64,000 nucleotides of DNA from Sphingomonas hylomeconis. GTDB lineage: Bacteria; Pseudomonadota; Alphaproteobacteria; Sphingomonadales; Sphingomonadaceae. Below, one piece after another: positions 41,684-50,468 of the stretch (the stretch's first letter is position 1; each line of letters begins with the position of its first letter). Location: positions 1-64,000 of the forward strand of contig NZ_JANQBK010000003.1 of assembly GCF_025370105.1 (NCBI RefSeq), read 5' to 3'. Below the pieces are notes generated by a model that was given only the letters and a program-made list of their open reading frames with translations, was not told the origin of the DNA and searched no databases. A program made the position numbers and the translations under genes.

Positions 41684-41799
41684 GTAAGCGGACGGGGCGC
41701 TGACCGCGGGCACCGCGGGGCGTCGCACGGGCTGCTCGGAGCAATCGTGCGGTTGAGGCATTCTAAGCTTTGCCCATTTCGTTTCGATGGAGATGCCGA

Positions 41800-42354
41800 A
41801 TGACCGTGCCCAAGCTTGCCATATCCCTCGCTTTCGCAGCAGCGCTCACGGCCTGCCAGCAACCCTCGGCGCCCAAAGCGGATGGCGATGCGGCCGGCAA
41901 TGCGGTCGTACCCGCTGTCGCGAGCGCCCCGAATATGTGGAATGGCGGCCAGGCCAAGCCACTCGACATTCAAGTCGCCCATCCCAATGGCGCGGTCCTG
42001 CAACTGACCTCGCTACAGTCGCGACCGACCGACACCGTCGTCGGCATCCGCGTGATCAACGGCCGGGACCAGGATATCGACCTCAATCGCTATAACAGCA
42101 GCCGCGACGGTTACCTGCTGCTCGACAGTGGCGAGCGGCTGTATCTGTCACCGCCATCGACCAATATGCGGCTATCGATTCCGGCGGGGCAGACCTTCGA
42201 GGGAGAGCTCGTGTTCTTGGGCCGAATGCCCGCGATCAACAGCGCCGTGCTGGTACTGAACGAGGACGGTTCGAGGGACAACCAGAATACCGCGACACCG
42301 GGATTCCGCATCGATCTGCCGCTGGCGACTGGGCAAGCGGGAGCGCGCCGGTGA
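41800..42354 (+). CDS. Lipoprotein paralogous to the N-terminal part of the next protein
   Basis: 184 aa. Signal peptide with lipobox LTAC (Cys19). The mature region after about residue 45 (PLDIQVAHPNGAVLQLTSLQ, VVGIRVINGRDQDIDL, GYLLLDSGERLYLSPP, GFRIDLPLAT) aligns along its whole length with residues 30-150 of the following OmpA-domain protein. ATG 41800 has GGAGAT upstream. GTGA overlap of 4 nt with the next gene. Probably an outer-membrane lipoprotein domain of unknown fold; no known name is recognised. Confidence 0.75.
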   Translation: MTVPKLAISLAFAAALTACQQPSAPKADGDAAGNAVVPAVASAPNMWNGGQAKPLDIQVAHPNGAVLQLTSLQSRPTDTVVGIRVINGRDQDIDLNRYNSSRDGYLLLDSGERLYLSPPSTNMRLSIPAGQTFEGELVFLGRMPAINSAVLVLNEDGSRDNQNTATPGFRIDLPLATGQAGARR

Positions 42355-43385
42355 GCCGGGGCGTCGCCCCGATCGCGCTGTTGCTTGCGCTGGCGTCGTG
42401 CGACAATGGGTTGGTCAGTTTTGGTGGCGCAGGCCAGCCGATTGATGCCCAGGCGGTCCACCCCAATGCGACGGTGCTCCAGGTGCTGTCGCTGACGCGA
42501 TCGGGGGACCGTAGCGCTGTCGCGATCCGCGTCATGAATGGCCGGGAGCGGGACATCAAGCTGAACGCCGGCAACGAGCAGAGCTACCTGTTGACCGAGA
42601 GCGGCGAAAAATTGCTGCTGGTCCCCTCGGCCACGACGCCCGATCTGGCCGTACCGCCGGGCAAGGCGATGGACGGCATGATCGTTTTCGCGGGTAAATT
42701 GCCCGCGTCGGGCACGGCCACATTGATCTTCAACGGCAATAGCAGCCGCGACAGTCTCTACACCGCGACTCCGCGCTTCGAGATAGCGCTGCCGCTGGAT
42801 AGCGCAGGCGGCGGCGCCATTTCCGATCAGTCGGCGCTGTCGAACATGCGGGAATTGCCCGCGTCCCGCATTGGCCCGGCGACCAATGGCGGATCGCAGC
42901 TTGGTGCCGCCGGTACGGCCACGAGCAGCCTGTCGGCCGCCGAAAAGCTCAAGTCGGCATTGGGCGCGACCGAAAGCGACCGCGGAACGATCGTGTCCCT
43001 GCCCGGTGACATCACCTTCGACTTCGACAAGGCGACGATCCGCGCCGAAGCCGAGCCGACCCTCGCCAGGCTGGCGGAATTGATCGCCGCGGGCGCGGCC
43101 GGCCCGATTGCGATCGAGGGTCACACCGATGCCAAGGGCGACGACGCCTACAACAAACGACTTTCCGAGCAGCGCGCGGTGGCGGTGAAGGACTTTCTGG
43201 TCGGCAAGGGCGTCGATACGGCGCGCCTGCGCACGATCGGCCTTGGCGAACTGCGCCCGATCGCGCCCAACGCGAAGACTGACGGCAGCGACGATGAAGC
43301 GGGCCGCCAGCGCAATCGCCGGGTCGAGGTCATCCTGCCCAAGGTCCCGGATGCCAAGGCCGCGTCGTCGCCCATGGCAAATTAG
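42351..43385 (+). CDS. OmpA-family lipoprotein with a duplicated N-terminal domain
   Basis: 344 aa from a GTG start overlapping the previous stop. A lipobox-like LASC (Cys17) is followed by a domain homologous to the preceding lipoprotein (about 30-150), then a Ser/Ala/Gly-rich linker and a C-terminal OmpA-type peptidoglycan-binding domain: DITFDFDKATIRAEAEPTL, IEGHTDAKGDDAYNKRLSEQRA and GRQRNRRVEVIL. Such proteins anchor the outer membrane to peptidoglycan. The tandem pair probably acts together in the envelope. Confidence 0.85.
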   Translation: MSRGVAPIALLLALASCDNGLVSFGGAGQPIDAQAVHPNATVLQVLSLTRSGDRSAVAIRVMNGRERDIKLNAGNEQSYLLTESGEKLLLVPSATTPDLAVPPGKAMDGMIVFAGKLPASGTATLIFNGNSSRDSLYTATPRFEIALPLDSAGGGAISDQSALSNMRELPASRIGPATNGGSQLGAAGTATSSLSAAEKLKSALGATESDRGTIVSLPGDITFDFDKATIRAEAEPTLARLAELIAAGAAGPIAIEGHTDAKGDDAYNKRLSEQRAVAVKDFLVGKGVDTARLRTIGLGELRPIAPNAKTDGSDDEAGRQRNRRVEVILPKVPDAKAASSPMAN

Positions 43386-43528
43386 GCCTTCGGCTACCGC
43401 TCAGGCTGGGGCTCGACCGGCCTTGGATAGCCGAACGGTATGCAGACACGGCTTGCGTGGCATAGGATCGCACCGCTGCGGCGCGGGCGCCGACCCGCAA
43501 GAGCCGGTGCGCAGTGATAAACGGAACT

Positions 43529-43604
<76 letters not shown>

Positions 43605-43653
43605 TGGTGCAGATCAAGCGGGTAGCAAAGCTCTGCGGCTGACGCCAGCCTGT

Positions 43654-44034
43654 TTAGCGACGGGGCCGTTTTGCCAGCGTGACCGGCTGGAACGGCCCCA
43701 GGCCGCAACTCGGGCCACGCATCACGCCGGGGGATCGCAGCACGGTAATGATATCGGCAGAGCAGAGCTGGCTGAGCGAGGTCTGGTAGCTGAAGCTTTC
43801 CTCGAAGCCGAGGCCGGGGCAGCCACCCGGCAGCGTGGTACGGTAGACCTTGCCGCCGTTCATCTCGAAATCGATCACATGATCGTTGCGGACATGGCTC
43901 TGGCGGATGTTGCGCAACGGGATGCAACTCTCCGGCTTGCCGACGGGCGTGGCGGTGGGCAGCACCTGGCGGTCCCGCGCCGCGCCGGGCGCGGCGGCGG
44001 CGATCACCAGAAGAGCGAGCAGAACCTTACGCAT
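43654..44034 (-). CDS. Small periplasmic protein, DUF6491-like
   Basis: 126 aa. A signal peptide (cleaved near GAA-RD) precedes a short domain with four Cys: ESCIPLRNIRQSHVRNDHVIDF, KVYRTTLPGGCPGLGFEESFSY, SQLCSADIITVL and GPSCGLGPF. This pattern matches the DUF6491 family as I remember it, whose function is unknown. The start overlaps the end of nth by 8 nt and uses AAGGAG within nth as ribosome-binding site. Disulfide bonding in the periplasm is likely. Confidence 0.78.
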   Translation of the reverse strand: MRKVLLALLVIAAAAPGAARDRQVLPTATPVGKPESCIPLRNIRQSHVRNDHVIDFEMNGGKVYRTTLPGGCPGLGFEESFSYQTSLSQLCSADIITVLRSPGVMRGPSCGLGPFQPVTLAKRPRR

Positions 44035-44698
44035 CCTTGGTCTCCTTGGACGCAGCACTCTTGGGCGCGGGCGTCTTGGGCTTGAACGCACATAGATCGC
44101 GAACGATGCAGCGCCAGCATTCCGGCGTTCGCGCCTTGCACGTATAGCGGCCGTGCAGGATCAGCCAATGGTGCGCATGGACCCGGAACGGGCCGGGCGT
44201 GACCTTGTCGAGCACGAGTTCGACCGCGAGCGGCGTCTTGCCGCGTGCCAGGCCGGTGCGGTTGCCGACGCGGAAGATATGCGTGTCAACCGCGAACGTC
44301 TCCTGCCCGAAGGCGACGTTGAGCACGACGTTCGCCGTCTTGCGCCCGACGCCGGGCAGCCGCTCGAGCGCGTCGCGCGTCGATGGCACCTCGCCGCCGA
44401 ACTGGTCGACCAGCAGCTGCGACAGCGCGATGACGTTCTTCGCCTTGGTGTTGAACAGGCCGATCGTCTTGATATGCCGCTTGAGCCCGTCCTCGCCGAG
44501 CGCGAGCATCTTGGCGGGCGTATCGACCTCGGCGAACAAGGCGCGCGTCGCCTTGTTGACGCCGACATCGGTGGATTGCGCGGACAAGGCGACCGCGACG
44601 ACGAGCTGGAACGGGTTGCCGTATTCCAGCTCGGTGACGGGATGGGGATCGTCCTCGGCGAGGCGCCGGTAGAAGTCGAAAACGTCCGCCTTCTTCAT
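44027..44698 (-). CDS. nth: Endonuclease III
   Basis: 223 aa. A DNA glycosylase/AP lyase for oxidised pyrimidines. The helix-hairpin-helix LPGVGRKTANVVL supplies the catalytic Lys, and VDTHIFRVGNRTGLA the catalytic Asp. The 4Fe-4S site is C-x6-C-x2-C-x5-C in CKARTPECWRCIVRDLC. The C-terminal tail is Lys/Pro/Ala-rich. The start at 44698 is chosen because the upstream open frame is Arg-rich and overlaps dapB. 10 nt after dapB, so probably in the same operon. Confidence 0.94.
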   Translation of the reverse strand: MKKADVFDFYRRLAEDDPHPVTELEYGNPFQLVVAVALSAQSTDVGVNKATRALFAEVDTPAKMLALGEDGLKRHIKTIGLFNTKAKNVIALSQLLVDQFGGEVPSTRDALERLPGVGRKTANVVLNVAFGQETFAVDTHIFRVGNRTGLARGKTPLAVELVLDKVTPGPFRVHAHHWLILHGRYTCKARTPECWRCIVRDLCAFKPKTPAPKSAASKETKDA

Positions 44699-44708
44699 GC
44701 CGCCGCGA

Positions 44709-45437
44709 TCACAGGCCGAGCACTTCGTCCATCGTGTAGCGCCCGGGCGCCTTGCCGACGAGCCACAGCGCGGCGGTGATTGCGCCCCTGGCGAAGATCG
44801 CACGATCCTCGGCGCGGTGGCCGATCTCGATCCGCTCGCCGGTGCCGGCGAAGATCACCTGATGATCGCCCGCGACCGAGCCGCCGCGCAGTGACGCGAA
44901 GCCGATCGTACCCTCGCTGCGCGCGCCGGTGAGCCCGGCGCGGTCCGACACACGGCTTTCGGCGAGCGTGGTGCCGCGGCCGGCGGCGGCCGCTTCGCCG
45001 AGCAGCAGCGCAGTGCCGGATGGCGCGTCGACCTTGTGGCGATGATGCATCTCGACGATCTCGATATCCCAATCCGGGCCGAGCGTGGCGGCCGCCTGGC
45101 GCACCAGTTTGGCGAGCAGGGTGACGCCCAGGGACACGTTGCCGGTCTGCAGCACGGCGATATCGGCGGCAGCGGCGTCGATCAGGGCGTGGTGCGCCGG
45201 CGTCAGGCCCGTGGTGCCGATCATGATCGGCGTGCCGGCCTGCCTGGCCGCCACCAGCGTCGCGTCGAGCGCGGACGGGGCGGAGAAATCGACCAGCACG
45301 TCGGCGTCGCGCGCGAGCGGGGCGGGATCGCCGCCGGCATCGATCCCGCCGACCAGCGTGCCGCCCATATCGGGTATCGCATTGGCAAGCGCTTGCCCCA
45401 TCCGTCCGGCGCTGCCGATGATGCCGATTTTGGTCAT
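44709..45437 (-). CDS. dapB: 4-hydroxy-tetrahydrodipicolinate reductase
   Basis: 242 aa. Lysine/diaminopimelate synthesis. N-terminal NAD(P) motif GIIGSAGRMGQAL, the GTTGL block, and the catalytic/substrate motif EMHHRHKVDAPSGTALLLGEA. The C-terminal DHQVIFAGTGERIEIGHRAEDR is typical. It is shorter than the E. coli enzyme (about 270 aa), as is common in alphaproteobacteria. Start ATG 45437. Followed closely by nth. Confidence 0.94.
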   Translation of the reverse strand: MTKIGIIGSAGRMGQALANAIPDMGGTLVGGIDAGGDPAPLARDADVLVDFSAPSALDATLVAARQAGTPIMIGTTGLTPAHHALIDAAAADIAVLQTGNVSLGVTLLAKLVRQAAATLGPDWDIEIVEMHHRHKVDAPSGTALLLGEAAAAGRGTTLAESRVSDRAGLTGARSEGTIGFASLRGGSVAGDHQVIFAGTGERIEIGHRAEDRAIFARGAITAALWLVGKAPGRYTMDEVLGL

Positions 45438-45579
45438 GAGGTGAACGGTCCGGACTGGCTAAGGTTGGTCAAGGGGTGGGCGGGGGGCGCATCCCGGCGG
45501 GCCGGCAATGCGGGCGATCCCCGAACAGGGTGCTGTCTCGATCCTGCTGCCACAATATGGTGCTGCAGGAACAGCCCTT

Positions 45580-46632
45580 TCATGCCGCGGCGACCGGGCG
45601 ATCGCTGCGCGGCTCGCCGCGCGGGACGATCTCGACCAGCGAATCGCCGGCCTGCAGCGCCTTGGCCTCGGGCTCCCAAAAGCCGTGGCAATCGCCGTTG
45701 CGATACAGGCGTACGCCGAGCCCGGTGGCGAGTGCGGCCAGCGGCCGGCCGATTTCGTCCGGCGTCACCGCGCGCTCGCGCAACGAGACGCGCCCGTCCG
45801 ACGCGGCGAGATCCGCCATATAATCGGCGATATGTGGACCGTGGGTCGATCCGGCAAGCAGCAGCCCGGCAAAGCTGGCCGGATTGATCACCGTGTCGGC
45901 GCCGGCCTGATGCGCCAGCGGCTCGTTGTCGGCGGAGCGTATGATCACGCTGATCGATACGCTCGGCGCGACACGGCGCGCGGTGAGCACGATCAGAATC
46001 GAGGTGTCATCGCGCCCCGCGGCAACGATCACCGCCTTGGCATGGGCGATCTTGACCGCCTCCAGGCTGGCGTTGCGCGTGGCATCGGCCAGGATCACCG
46101 TCATGCCGCAATCCTTGGCGCGGTCGAGCGCGGCCTGGCTGTCGTCGATCACGACGATCGATTCCGGCGCGGCGCCGCGCCGGATCAGTTCCTTCACCGC
46201 CTCCGAGCCGCTGGTGCCATAGCCGATCACCACGATATGGCCGGTCAGTTTCTGCTGGATCACCGTCATCCGCCATTTCTCCCACACCCGCTTGAGCAGG
46301 AAATCATAGGCCGTGCCAAGAAAGATCAGCCACACGAACAGCCGGATCGGCGTGACCAGGAAACTGTCGATCAGCCGCGCCTGCGTGCTGACCGGCACGA
46401 TATCGCCGTACCCGACCGAGGTGATGGTGATGATCGTGAAATAGACCACGTCGGCAAAGCTCACCGCGCCGTCGCTATTGTCGCGCAGCCCGGCGCGATC
46501 GAACCAGAAGATGCCCAGTGCCACGCCGATCAGCGCGAAGGCGAGGCCGACGCGCAGCAGCAGCGACAGCCAGGGCGGGGTGCTGCCCTTGCGGTGCAGC
46601 GTCAGATGATGATCGGGCTTGCGGGCACGCAT
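45580..46632 (-). CDS. Two-TM potassium channel with RCK/TrkA-N domain
   Basis: 350 aa. A first helix (about 20-43), pore helix and selectivity filter TITSVGYGD, and a second helix ending LIFLGTAYDF form a 2-TM K+ channel unit. A Rossmann RCK domain begins at GHIVVIGYGTSGSEAV (about 130) with the acidic strand end VVIDD, and a TrkA-C-like end carries RLYRNGD. This is the MthK/KefC-like arrangement gated by ligands or nucleotides. Single gene. Confidence 0.87.
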   Translation of the reverse strand: MRARKPDHHLTLHRKGSTPPWLSLLLRVGLAFALIGVALGIFWFDRAGLRDNSDGAVSFADVVYFTIITITSVGYGDIVPVSTQARLIDSFLVTPIRLFVWLIFLGTAYDFLLKRVWEKWRMTVIQQKLTGHIVVIGYGTSGSEAVKELIRRGAAPESIVVIDDSQAALDRAKDCGMTVILADATRNASLEAVKIAHAKAVIVAAGRDDTSILIVLTARRVAPSVSISVIIRSADNEPLAHQAGADTVINPASFAGLLLAGSTHGPHIADYMADLAASDGRVSLRERAVTPDEIGRPLAALATGLGVRLYRNGDCHGFWEPEAKALQAGDSLVEIVPRGEPRSDRPVAAA

Positions 46633-46819
46633 GGCGCGGCGTTTAGCGAGGTTTGTGGCGGGGGGCCATGCGTGGTGTGCGTGACGGCGGTGAGCGGCTG
46701 CCGTCGCGCTGTGCGATGGAGAGCGCGCCGGCTGCCGGCAAGAGCCTTCGCCGGGTCATCGGCGACGCGATGGATTCGATTGTTCCGCGCAACGCCGTTA
46801 CGCGACACGCAGGCAAAGG

Positions 46820-47785
46820 TCAGGTCAGGACGCTCGAGACCGACATAAGGCTGGGCTGGGCGCAGTGATCGTTGGCCGCGGCCTGCCGGCGACCGCCGTC
46901 CGGCGCGCCGGCGGTGCGGATCCGGATGGCGCCGCCCTCGTTCTTGGCTTCGTACATCAGTCGGTCGGCGACACCGACCTGGGCCTTGTCGACACCGGTT
47001 TCGCTCAGGTCCAACATCAGGGCGCCGATGCTGCAGCCCAGCGCGAACGGCAACGGCATGCAGTTCATCCGCCGGTGCAGCGTCTCGGCGAGCCGATAGC
47101 CCTCGGCTTCGCTGTCGACCGGCAGGAACAGCAGGAATTCGTCACCCCCGATCCGCGCGAACACGTCGCCTGATCGAAGCAAGTCGCGCACACCGGTCGC
47201 GAAGGCCTGTAGCGCTTCGTCCCCCGCGGCATGGCCGTGGCGGTCGTTGATTTGTTTGAAGCCGTCGAGATCGACATAGGCGAGTATGCCCCATGCCCGA
47301 TGCCTCGCGGCCACAATGGCGTTGTCATAAAAGGCCTGCTCGTTGACGAGACCGGTCAAGGGATCGCTGCGTGCGCGATGCCATTCGTGATCGTGCGAGC
47401 GACGCGCGCCGGACATCAATACGATGATGATCGTCACGGCCAGGATGCGCATCGCCATGTTCCAGACGATCGCGGTGTGACCGAGCGGATAGGCATCCAA
47501 ACCGTTCGCGGCGAGCGATACCGCCACACAGGCGGCGCTGCTCAGCGCGGCTTCGCGCCCCCCCAAGGTCCAGGCGGGCATGCAGACGATCAGCAGGTAG
47601 ATCGGGCCGAACCACAGCGTATTTCCTGTCGCCCAATCGGCGAGTCCGGCGATGACGATGGCTGCGGCAGTCACGGTGCGTGCATGGGGGCGCGAAAGCG
47701 CGGTCGACCACGCAATCAGCGCGTCCAGCCGGTCATGCCCGTGCCAGGCGGGCGGCATCGTCTGGGGGGACAACGGCAAATTCAT
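46820..47785 (-). CDS. Membrane diguanylate cyclase (GGDEF)
   Basis: 321 aa. About four to five hydrophobic helices at residues 38-125 form an undefined membrane sensor. A GGDEF domain follows (about 140-300) with the intact active site RIGGDEFLLF, and an RxxD inhibitory site (RSGD) 5 residues before GGDEF, so it should make c-di-GMP with product feedback. A 20-residue polar tail follows. No EAL domain. The 187 nt before the neighbouring channel gene hold nothing recognised. Confidence 0.88.
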   Translation of the reverse strand: MNLPLSPQTMPPAWHGHDRLDALIAWSTALSRPHARTVTAAAIVIAGLADWATGNTLWFGPIYLLIVCMPAWTLGGREAALSSAACVAVSLAANGLDAYPLGHTAIVWNMAMRILAVTIIIVLMSGARRSHDHEWHRARSDPLTGLVNEQAFYDNAIVAARHRAWGILAYVDLDGFKQINDRHGHAAGDEALQAFATGVRDLLRSGDVFARIGGDEFLLFLPVDSEAEGYRLAETLHRRMNCMPLPFALGCSIGALMLDLSETGVDKAQVGVADRLMYEAKNEGGAIRIRTAGAPDGGRRQAAANDHCAQPSLMSVSSVLT

Positions 47786-48021
47786 TTTGTTGCCGTAACG
47801 ATGAAAGGGTGAAGCTTGTGTTAAGAATGGCTCATCGCTGCAAATCGAGGAACAGGGGCGTCATTTCCCACGGCCTCGTATGGCGATTTCTTGGTATTGG
47901 CGCCAACGCGCACTGATCGAGATCTGGCTCCATCGGGCTGAAAAGCTGCTGCGCAGAAAGCAGGACATATATCGAACCGCGCTATCGTGGCCGATTGGCA
48001 GAAGTCGCGACGCCGGCTTAG

Positions 48022-48729
48022 ATGACCGCCATGCGTGACATCGAAAACATCGTCATCCTGACCGGCGCGGGCATTTCCGCCGAAAGCGGTATCGCCACGT
48101 TTCGGGGGCCCGGCGGATTGTGGGAGGGGCACCGGGTCGAGGATGTGTGCACGCCCGAGGCGCTGGCGGACGATCCCGCGCTGGTGCACCGGTTCTACGA
48201 CCTGCGGCGCGCGGCGCTGGCGGGTGTCCAGCCCAATGCGGCGCATGTCGCGCTGGCGCGGCTGGATGCGGCGTGGAAGGGCGATCTGCTGATCGTGACG
48301 CAGAATGTCGATGATTTGCACGAGCGCGCCGGCGCCAGGCGGCTGCTGCACATGCATGGGGAACTGAACTCCGGCTTGTGCGCGGCGTGCGGGGATCGAC
48401 GGGCATGTACCGGGGCGATGCCGCCGGGAACGGCGTGCGGTGCGTGCGGTGCGGCAGCGGTGCGGCCGGATATCGTGTTCTTCGGGGAGATGCCGTACGC
48501 GATGGAGCGGATCGATGCGGCGCTTAAGGACTGCGACCTGTTCGTGTCGATCGGCACGTCGGGCGCAGTGTATCCGGCGGCGGGGTTCGTGCAGACCGCG
48601 CGCTATTACGGGAGCCGGACGCTGGAGCTCAATCTGGAGCCGTCCGGCGGAAGCGTGTTTTTCGGCGAGACGCGGCTGGGGGCGGCGGGTGTGCTGGTGC
48701 CGGATTGGGTGGAAGAAGTGCTGGCTTGA
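48022..48729 (+). CDS. cobB: NAD-dependent protein deacylase, class III sirtuin (CobB-like)
   Basis: 235 aa. NAD-binding GAGISAESGIATFRGPGGLW, TQNVDDLHERAG, catalytic His in HMHGEL, and a zinc ribbon formed by CAACGDR and CGACGAA. The Tyr59-x-x-Arg62 pair (RFYDLRR) is the class III signature linked to removal of succinyl or malonyl groups. The end VVSIGTS-like segment (FVSIGTSGAVYPAAGF) is intact. A second ATG 3 codons downstream is possible. Followed by a palindromic repeat. Confidence 0.92.
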   Translation: MTAMRDIENIVILTGAGISAESGIATFRGPGGLWEGHRVEDVCTPEALADDPALVHRFYDLRRAALAGVQPNAAHVALARLDAAWKGDLLIVTQNVDDLHERAGARRLLHMHGELNSGLCAACGDRRACTGAMPPGTACGACGAAAVRPDIVFFGEMPYAMERIDAALKDCDLFVSIGTSGAVYPAAGFVQTARYYGSRTLELNLEPSGGSVFFGETRLGAAGVLVPDWVEEVLA

Positions 48730-48869
48730 TCCTCCCCGGAACGGGGAGGTGGCAGCCGTAGGCTGACGGAGGGGGTGGGCCGGCAGCGCGGCGGCTGCGT
48801 TACCGGCCCACCCCCTCCACCACGCGCTGAAGAAGCGCGCGGTCCCCCTCCCCGTGCCGGGGAGGATTA
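48727..48869. repeat. Palindromic intergenic repeat (TCCTCCCCG...CGGGGAGGA type)
   Basis: About 143 nt between the sirtuin and era stop codons. The outer arms ATCCTCCCCG and CGGGGAGGAT are complementary; inside are GGGGGTGGGCCGG and its complement CCGGCCCACCCCC, and a CGCGCTTC/GAAGCGCG pair. Looks like a composite REP-type element common in sphingomonad spacers; it may end both convergent transcripts. Confidence 0.65.
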
Positions 48870-48876
48870 AGAAGGC

Positions 48877-49779
48877 TCACTCCACCCAATCGAGGCCCAT
48901 GTCGCGATAGACGTCGCGTTCCTCGTCCCAGCCGGGCTTCACTTTCACGTGCAGATACAGATGCACCGGGCGGCCCATGATGCTGCTGAGCTCGGCGCGG
49001 GCGCGGGCACCGATTTCCTTGATGCGCGTGCCGCCCTTGCCAAGCACGATCGCGCGCTGCGTGGGGCGTTCGACCAGGATCTGCTGGTGGATCTCGAGCG
49101 AGCCATCCTGGCGCTCGTTATATTGCTCGGTTTCGACCGCGCTCGATTGCGGCAGTTCGGCGTGGAGCTGGAGATAGAGCTGCTCGCGCGTGACTTCCGA
49201 GGCGAGGCTGCGCTCGGTGGCGTCCGACACCTGGTCCTCGGGATAATGCCACGGGCTTTCCGGCATGGCCTTCGCCAGATGCGCCTTGAGATCGGCCAGG
49301 CCATCGCCGGTGGTGGCGCTGACGAAAAAGGTCTCCTGGAACGGCACGAGCGCGTTCAGCTTCTCGGCATGGACGAGCAACTTCGCCTTATCGGCAAGAT
49401 CGACCTTGTTGAGGATCAGGTATTTAGGCTCGGAGCGGCCGGCGATGCTCTCGACGATGCCGGTGACCTTGCTGCCGAGCCCGCCCTTTGCATCGACCAC
49501 CAGCGCTAGGATATCGGCGCCCTCGGCGCCACCCCAGGCGGCGGAGACCATCGCGCGATCCAGCCGGCGCTTGGGCTCGAAAATGCCCGGGGTATCAACC
49601 AGCAGCAATTGCGTGTCGCCCTCGATCGCCACGCCCATCAGGCGCACGCGGGTGGTCTGCGCCTTGGGGCTGACGATCGCCACCTTCTGCCCGACCAGCG
49701 CATTGACGAGCGTCGACTTGCCGGCATTGGGCGCGCCGAGGATGGCGATCAGGCCGCAATGTTGTGTGGGTTCAGTCAT
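48877..49779 (-). CDS. era: GTPase Era
   Basis: 300 aa. Ribosome-associated GTPase needed for 16S rRNA maturation. G1 GAPNAGKST, G3 DTPG, G4 NKVD, and a C-terminal KH domain with VLGKGGTRIKEIGARAR. Start overlaps the end of rnc (ATGA). Confidence 0.96.
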   Translation of the reverse strand: MTEPTQHCGLIAILGAPNAGKSTLVNALVGQKVAIVSPKAQTTRVRLMGVAIEGDTQLLLVDTPGIFEPKRRLDRAMVSAAWGGAEGADILALVVDAKGGLGSKVTGIVESIAGRSEPKYLILNKVDLADKAKLLVHAEKLNALVPFQETFFVSATTGDGLADLKAHLAKAMPESPWHYPEDQVSDATERSLASEVTREQLYLQLHAELPQSSAVETEQYNERQDGSLEIHQQILVERPTQRAIVLGKGGTRIKEIGARARAELSSIMGRPVHLYLHVKVKPGWDEERDVYRDMGLDWVE

Positions 49780-50468
49780 TTCTTGGTTCCGTTGGTCAGC
49801 GCCGCCAGCAAGGCGGCGGCGGCGGCGGTTTCCGCTTCCTGTTTCGAACTGCCCTCGGCGGTCGCCTCGGCGAGCGTGCCGATGCTCGCCTTGACGGTGA
49901 AGCGCGGGGCGTGGTGCGGGCCGGAGCGGTCGATAATGTCATAGGCCGGTGTGCGGCGATTGTGCGCCGCAGCCCATTCCTGCAGCGCGGATTTGGGATG
50001 CTGCGGCGCGACGCTCTGCGCCTTGACGCGGTCGCCCCAGGCAGTGCGCACCGCGGTGCGCGCGGCATCCAGCCCGGCATCGAGATACAGTGCGCCGATC
50101 AGCGCCTCCATCACGTCGCCGAGCACATTGTCGCTGTCGGTCGCACCATCGTCGCGCGCCTGCTTGCCGAGCTTCAGATGCTGCGCGACACCCAGGCCGC
50201 GCGCGACATCGGCGCACACCGCGCCGGTGACGACGGCATTCAAGCGCTTTGACAGCGCGCCTTCCGGTTCGCCGGGAAACAGCGTGAACAGCCATTCCGC
50301 CATGACAAGGCCGAGCACGCGATCGCCGAGGAATTCGAGCCGCTCGTAATTGGCCTTGGCCTGGCTGCCATGCGTCAGCGCGCGTTCGAACGGGGCGAGA
50401 TCGGCCGGGCGATGGCCGAGGATCGATTCAAGCCAGTCGCCCAGATTGCCGACGGGAGATAGGCTCAA
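49776..50468 (-). CDS. rnc: Ribonuclease III
   Basis: 230 aa. Cleaves double-stranded RNA in rRNA processing. Signature NYERLEFLGDRVLGLVMAEWLF, second acidic patch DVMEALIGALYLDAG, and a C-terminal dsRNA-binding domain (about 155-225). Both ends overlap neighbours by 4 nt (lepB upstream, era downstream), so lepB-rnc-era is a tightly coupled operon. Confidence 0.96.
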   Translation of the reverse strand: MSLSPVGNLGDWLESILGHRPADLAPFERALTHGSQAKANYERLEFLGDRVLGLVMAEWLFTLFPGEPEGALSKRLNAVVTGAVCADVARGLGVAQHLKLGKQARDDGATDSDNVLGDVMEALIGALYLDAGLDAARTAVRTAWGDRVKAQSVAPQHPKSALQEWAAAHNRRTPAYDIIDRSGPHHAPRFTVKASIGTLAEATAEGSSKQEAETAAAAALLAALTNGTKK

